From: MGBC163016 sp910588905
GTDB lineage: Bacteria; Actinomycetota; Coriobacteriia; Coriobacteriales; Eggerthellaceae
Assembly: GCA_948616985.1 (NCBI GenBank)
Contig: CAPGDO010000020.1
Span: forward strand, 1 to 24,275
Length of the DNA: 24,275 nt
Direction of reading: 5' to 3'
Positions 21,164 through 24,275 of this stretch are shown here, in pieces. The notes beneath the pieces were generated by a model. It had not been told where the DNA came from, did no database searches, and saw nothing but the letters and a program-made list of their open reading frames with translations. The number at the start of each line of letters is the position of its first letter. Within the stretch, counting starts at the first letter, position 1. Both the position numbers and the translations under genes were made by a program.

Positions 21164-22678
21164 TCAGAAGGCTTCGATCAGATCGACCAGCTCTTGGCGC
21201 TTATGGATGTCCAGCTTGGTATAGATGCGCTTCGAATGGGTGCGTACCGTGTTCTCTGACACCACGAGCACCTCGGCGATCCTCGCCACAGAGTTCCCGC
21301 GGGCCAAGAGCTCCATCACCTCTGCCTCGCGGGCAGACAAGCGGAACCGCTCTTGGATGCGCGCTGCTTGCACTGCGATGCGGTCGGGGGCGCTCGCCAC
21401 GGATCCTTCAAGGGGCGTGGCATCTGCTCTGCTCTCTTTCGTCCGCAGGGAGACGAGCTCGATGGCCTCCGGGCTATCTTGGCGGGAGAGCGCTGAGGTG
21501 AAGCCGCCGGACCCAACGAAATGCATGAGCCCCAGTGCCCAAATGGCTATGAGCGCCACCACTGCGAGGGGATCAACGCCCATGACGCGCACATCTTCAG
21601 CGAAGGTGCCTCCTAAGAAACCTAAGCTGTGCAGCGTATAGACGATGGCACCGTAGAAACCATAGATGAGCACAGGGTTGATGCCGCGATCGCGGGAGAT
21701 CTGGGCGCATTGCATCATCATCAGCATGGTGTAGGCCGCGTAGACGGCATAGAGGATGGCGGCAAGCCAGCGGGCATACTCATCATTCAGGAGCAGAAGC
21801 AGCACCAGCGAAGTGATGAGGAAGGGGAACACCACGCGGTAGGTGTCGGTGATGGACAACCGCACATCCTTCAGGCTCCAGAGCCAGAGCACCACCAGCG
21901 CCGCCACCAGCATCCCGGCCATGGAGAGGGCGTTCACGTAGATGCCGATGGTGGGCTCTGCCACGGCGACGGATCGCATGACGCCTGCACAGAATCCCAC
22001 CGCTCCTATGCAGAGGGCGCCGCGCCAGTGGTCGGCCAGCACTTGCCGATAGACATGGGGGTGCTCGCGCGGCACATCGGCGAACATGGATTGCTCTGCG
22101 TTGATGGTGCGGCTGCGCAGGGTGACGCAGAGGCCGAACAGGGGTAGGAACACCAGCGGGATCAGATAGGCTGTGACTGCTTGGGGGATGAGATACAAGG
22201 CGAAGTAGAACAGAGCGCCCCAAGCGCTTCCCACCAGGAGGTCATGGTTACCCGTGTCAGCATCTTGGCTGGCGAACAGCCGCTGCCAGAGCATATAGAA
22301 GCCGGTGGATCCCAACCCCAAGAGGCCTCCTCCGAAGCATACCAAAGCCAACGCGGCTGCATCCACATAGATGGCAGCGATGAGGCAACACCATCCCAGG
22401 AAGTAGATGGTGCTCGTCAGCTTCACGAAGAACGCCCGGGTGGCACCCGGGAGGAAATAGGATCCCACGCAACTGGCTACATAGCTCAAGGAGAAGACGA
22501 CGGATTGGGCGAAGAAGAACCAGAAGACGATCGTGCGGGTCTGGAATTCCAGGGGCAGGAAGGGGAATACGCCTCCCCATACGCCTGCGGCGTTGATGGC
22601 CAGGAACAATGCGTAGCCCAAGGAGGCCACGTTGGGTATCAGTAGGCGCAAGGGACTCTGTTCGCTCTTGGTTCGCAT
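21164..22678 (-). CDS. Membrane-embedded LuxR-type transcriptional regulator
   Basis: 504 residues from the ATG at 22678; an upstream in-frame ATG at 22741 would add 21 residues with no membrane-topology value (MPAQARIHTNRIP). Residues about 15-410 form some 12 hydrophobic spans, including ASLGYALFLAINAAGVWGG and IVFWFFFAQSVVFSLSYVAS. The C-terminal 65 residues are a LuxR/GerE helix-turn-helix: RLSAREAEVMELLARGNSVA, then ENTVRTHSKRIYTKLDIHKRQEL. Large membrane LuxR proteins of this shape are frequent next to DMSO-reductase-type genes in Eggerthellaceae and are thought to sense a ligand or membrane state. Divergent orientation, 198 bases from the DmsA-like gene, makes that gene its probable target. 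No clear ribosome-binding site is seen at either start. Confidence 0.85.
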   Translation of the reverse strand: MRTKSEQSPLRLLIPNVASLGYALFLAINAAGVWGGVFPFLPLEFQTRTIVFWFFFAQSVVFSLSYVASCVGSYFLPGATRAFFVKLTSTIYFLGWCCLIAAIYVDAAALALVCFGGGLLGLGSTGFYMLWQRLFASQDADTGNHDLLVGSAWGALFYFALYLIPQAVTAYLIPLVFLPLFGLCVTLRSRTINAEQSMFADVPREHPHVYRQVLADHWRGALCIGAVGFCAGVMRSVAVAEPTIGIYVNALSMAGMLVAALVVLWLWSLKDVRLSITDTYRVVFPFLITSLVLLLLLNDEYARWLAAILYAVYAAYTMLMMMQCAQISRDRGINPVLIYGFYGAIVYTLHSLGFLGGTFAEDVRVMGVDPLAVVALIAIWALGLMHFVGSGGFTSALSRQDSPEAIELVSLRTKESRADATPLEGSVASAPDRIAVQAARIQERFRLSAREAEVMELLARGNSVARIAEVLVVSENTVRTHSKRIYTKLDIHKRQELVDLIEAF

Positions 22679-22751
22679 GGGGCTCAGTATAGCTGGCCTT
22701 GCCGGGATACGGTTGGTATGAATACGGGCCTGAGCGGGCATTTCTCAAAAA

Positions 22752-22794
22752 TCACCCACTTTATGTGACCCTCTTTGGGGCGCTTCGGTATAGA
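22752..22794 (+). promoter_or_regulatory. Candidate control region of the DmsA-like gene
   Basis: A TATAGA -10-like box (22789-22794) has no good -35, as expected for an activator-dependent promoter. TCAC (22752-22755) and GTGA (22765-22768) form a small inverted repeat 20 bases upstream, where the divergent LuxR regulator could bind. Confidence 0.3.
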
Positions 22795-22809
22795 GTGCCC
22801 TCAAGATCT

Positions 22810-22847
22810 CGGCCTGAAGGGGAACGCCTCCGGGCGTACGAAGGCCG
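22810..22847 (+). ncRNA. Structured 5' leader of the DmsA-like gene
   Basis: CGGCCT (22810-22815) pairs with AGGCCG (22842-22847), and inside it ACGCC (22824-22828) pairs with GGCGT (22833-22837) around a UCCG tetraloop of the stable UNCG class. The asymmetric internal loop (GAAGGGGA against ACGA) and the position 30 bases before a molybdoenzyme ATG leave room for a cis-regulatory RNA. A match to the molybdenum cofactor motif could not be tested. Confidence 0.4.
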
Positions 22848-22876
22848 GAGGAGAGGGAAAGGGAGAGGAGATAAGC

Positions 22877-24275
22877 ATGGTTGACACGAAGCTCACCCGT
22901 CGCACCTTCCTCAAGACGAGTGGTGCGTTGGGGGCGTTGGCTGCAGCCGGAGGATGCGCCGCGGCAACGGATCAGCTCTTCGGTGACGGAGTTGCTGTAG
23001 CTGTAGCGAACACTGAGGAGAAGACTACCTGGGGGCACTGCGCCATCAACTGTCCTGGCCGATGTGCTCTGAAGATGCACGTGAAGGATGATGAGATCGT
23101 TTGGGTGGATACCCACACCACCCCCGATGCTGCCTTCGACACACCGCAGGCGCGCGCCTGCCTGCGCGGTCGCACCTATCGTCGCTGGGCTAACAGCCCC
23201 GATCGCATCAACTATCCCATGAAGCGCGTAGAGGGGACGAAGCGCGGCGAGGGCAAGTACGAGCGCATCAGCTGGGATGAGGCGATCGACACCGCAACCG
23301 ACAAGCTCAAGGAGATCATCGAGAAGTACGGTAATGAAGCGGTGTTCGTGCCCTATGCCACTGGCGTCTCAGCCACCACGTCGCGTCCGTTCAATCGCTT
23401 TCTGAACCTGGTTGGTGGCTATCTGAACCGCTATGGCGACTACTCGACTGCCCAGATCACCGCCATCACGCCCTACATGTACGGCGAAAAGGGCCACATG
23501 GGCAGCTCGCTGTCATCCGGGGAGGACGCGAAGCTCATCCTGTGCTTCGGCTCCAGCCCCACCGAGACGCGCCAGGGCGGTCTGACCACGCACTATGACT
23601 GGGTGCACATGCGTGAGCGCACACCCGCCAAGATCTACATCATCGATCCGCGCATGAATGATTCTGTCATGGGCCACTCTGAGGAATGGCTTCCCATCAA
23701 TCCGGGCACCGATGCCGCTCTGGTGGCAGCGCTCGGCCATGAGCTGATCGCCAACGGCCAGACCGACGAGGACTTCCTGCACACCTACTGCGTGGGCTAT
23801 GACGAGGAGACCATGCCCGAGGCCTACAAGGGGCAGAACCTGTCCTACAAGGACTACATCATGGGCACAGGCTACGACAAGGTTGAGAAGACCCCCGAAT
23901 GGGCTGCGCCGATCACTGGCATCTCCGCTGAGAGGATCCGCAGCCTTGCCGATGAGATAGCTACCACCAAACCGGTCTATGTGGTGCAGGGGTGGGGTCC
24001 GCAGCGTCGCTCGAATGGCGAATGGAATGCATGGTCCATCATGGCGCTGCCCTGCCTGGTCGGCCAGGTGGGTCTGCCTGGCACCAGCAACGGCACTCGT
24101 GAGGCTCGCAATAGCCCGAAGCTCGAATCCTTCCCACAGGGCAAGAATCCCATCCAGGATTCCATCTCCTGCTTCCTATGGACCGACGCCATCGAACACG
24201 GCGAGGATATGGGCGCCAAAGACTGGGGCGTGCGCAAGACCGACAAGCTCAAGAGCAACATCAAGTACATGATCA
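22877..24275 (+). CDS. DMSO reductase-type molybdopterin oxidoreductase catalytic subunit (DmsA-like), 5' part
   Basis: 466 codons are open to the window end with no stop, so the gene is 3'-truncated. GGGAGAGGAG lies 6 bases before the ATG. A Tat signal (TRRTFLKTSG, residues 7-16) shows export of the folded enzyme. The [4Fe-4S] site is Cys55, Cys59, Cys63 (CAINCPGRC) and Cys95 (ACLRGRT). GGYLNRYGDYSTAQI matches DmsA around its molybdenum ligand; Ser190 is the likely ligand, placing it in the serine-ligand (type III) group. LILCFGSSPTETRQGG and IYIIDPRMNDSVMGH belong to the molybdopterin-binding domains. It probably reduces an S- or N-oxide or a related acceptor outside the cell membrane; substrate unknown. 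A DmsB-type partner would be expected just beyond the window. Confidence 0.92.
   Translation, partial: MVDTKLTRRTFLKTSGALGALAAAGGCAAATDQLFGDGVAVAVANTEEKTTWGHCAINCPGRCALKMHVKDDEIVWVDTHTTPDAAFDTPQARACLRGRTYRRWANSPDRINYPMKRVEGTKRGEGKYERISWDEAIDTATDKLKEIIEKYGNEAVFVPYATGVSATTSRPFNRFLNLVGGYLNRYGDYSTAQITAITPYMYGEKGHMGSSLSSGEDAKLILCFGSSPTETRQGGLTTHYDWVHMRERTPAKIYIIDPRMNDSVMGHSEEWLPINPGTDAALVAALGHELIANGQTDEDFLHTYCVGYDEETMPEAYKGQNLSYKDYIMGTGYDKVEKTPEWAAPITGISAERIRSLADEIATTKPVYVVQGWGPQRRSNGEWNAWSIMALPCLVGQVGLPGTSNGTREARNSPKLESFPQGKNPIQDSISCFLWTDAIEHGEDMGAKDWGVRKTDKLKSNIKYMI

Noticed and set aside
22801..22870. Definite molybdenum cofactor riboswitch
   Set aside because: The stems and location are suggestive, but I cannot match the consensus from memory, so only a structured leader is reported.
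1..24275. CRISPR array, tRNA, rRNA, insertion sequence, prophage
   Set aside because: No regularly spaced repeats, cloverleaf, ribosomal RNA sequence, transposase or phage structural gene was seen on either strand.

Overview
The window looks like chromosome from an anaerobic, high-GC Gram-positive bacterium of the Coriobacteriia, most likely Eggerthellaceae. This is an inference from gene content. The window is bounded by two DMSO-reductase-type molybdoenzyme loci, carries Tat-exported lipoprotein and oxidoreductase precursors, and has a membrane-embedded LuxR-type regulator divergent from a molybdoenzyme gene, a layout typical of Eggerthella relatives. No rRNA, tRNA, CRISPR array, insertion sequence or phage gene was seen, and no stretch over 300 bases lacks a gene.

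Layout. (1) 1-2378, plus strand: the 3' end of a DmsB-like iron-sulfur subunit, a SlyD-like FKBP prolyl isomerase, a small Cys-rich protein and an MFS transporter, closed by a strong hairpin. (2) 2566-7810, plus strand: a LysR regulator, a BioB-like radical SAM enzyme, and a NitT/TauT-type ABC importer (Tat lipoprotein binding protein, ATPase, permease). The radical SAM gene and the importer share an 11-base core of a palindromic motif in their promoters, so they probably form one regulon. (3) 7830-10436, minus strand: a class II UvrA-like ATPase without the UvrB-binding domain. (4) 10498-13897, plus strand: a compact restriction-modification cassette with a Sau3AI/MutH-type endonuclease, a cytosine-5 methyltransferase and a Vsr mismatch endonuclease. 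(5) 13965-14156, minus strand: a 63-residue protein of unknown function. (6) 14290-19474, minus strand: a tight three-gene operon encoding a YidC/Oxa1 insertase domain fused to a CDP-glycerol glycerophosphotransferase-like domain, a multi-span alkaline-phosphatase-superfamily (LTA-synthase/sulfatase-like) membrane enzyme, and a GIY-YIG domain fused to an AlkD-like DNA glycosylase. (7) 19557-20147, plus strand: a lipoprotein. (8) 20215-21111, minus strand: a cysteine-free MutY-like glycosylase. (9) 21164-22678, minus strand: a membrane LuxR regulator, divergent from (10) a DmsA-like molybdoenzyme catalytic subunit that runs off the window end.

How the genes work together. The two edges serve anaerobic respiration with a molybdopterin enzyme, with dedicated folding and transport accessories on the left and a membrane-bound regulator on the right. 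The 15-19 kb operon is the best candidate for an undescribed system: its first gene joins membrane insertion machinery to a teichoic-acid-type polymerase/transferase, and its second encodes a phosphoglycerol-transferase-like enzyme. This suggests assembly or decoration of a surface glycerophosphate polymer. The window is also rich in DNA repair proteins of unusual architecture: UvrA without its UvrB domain, GIY-YIG fused to AlkD, MutY without an Fe-S cluster, and Vsr.
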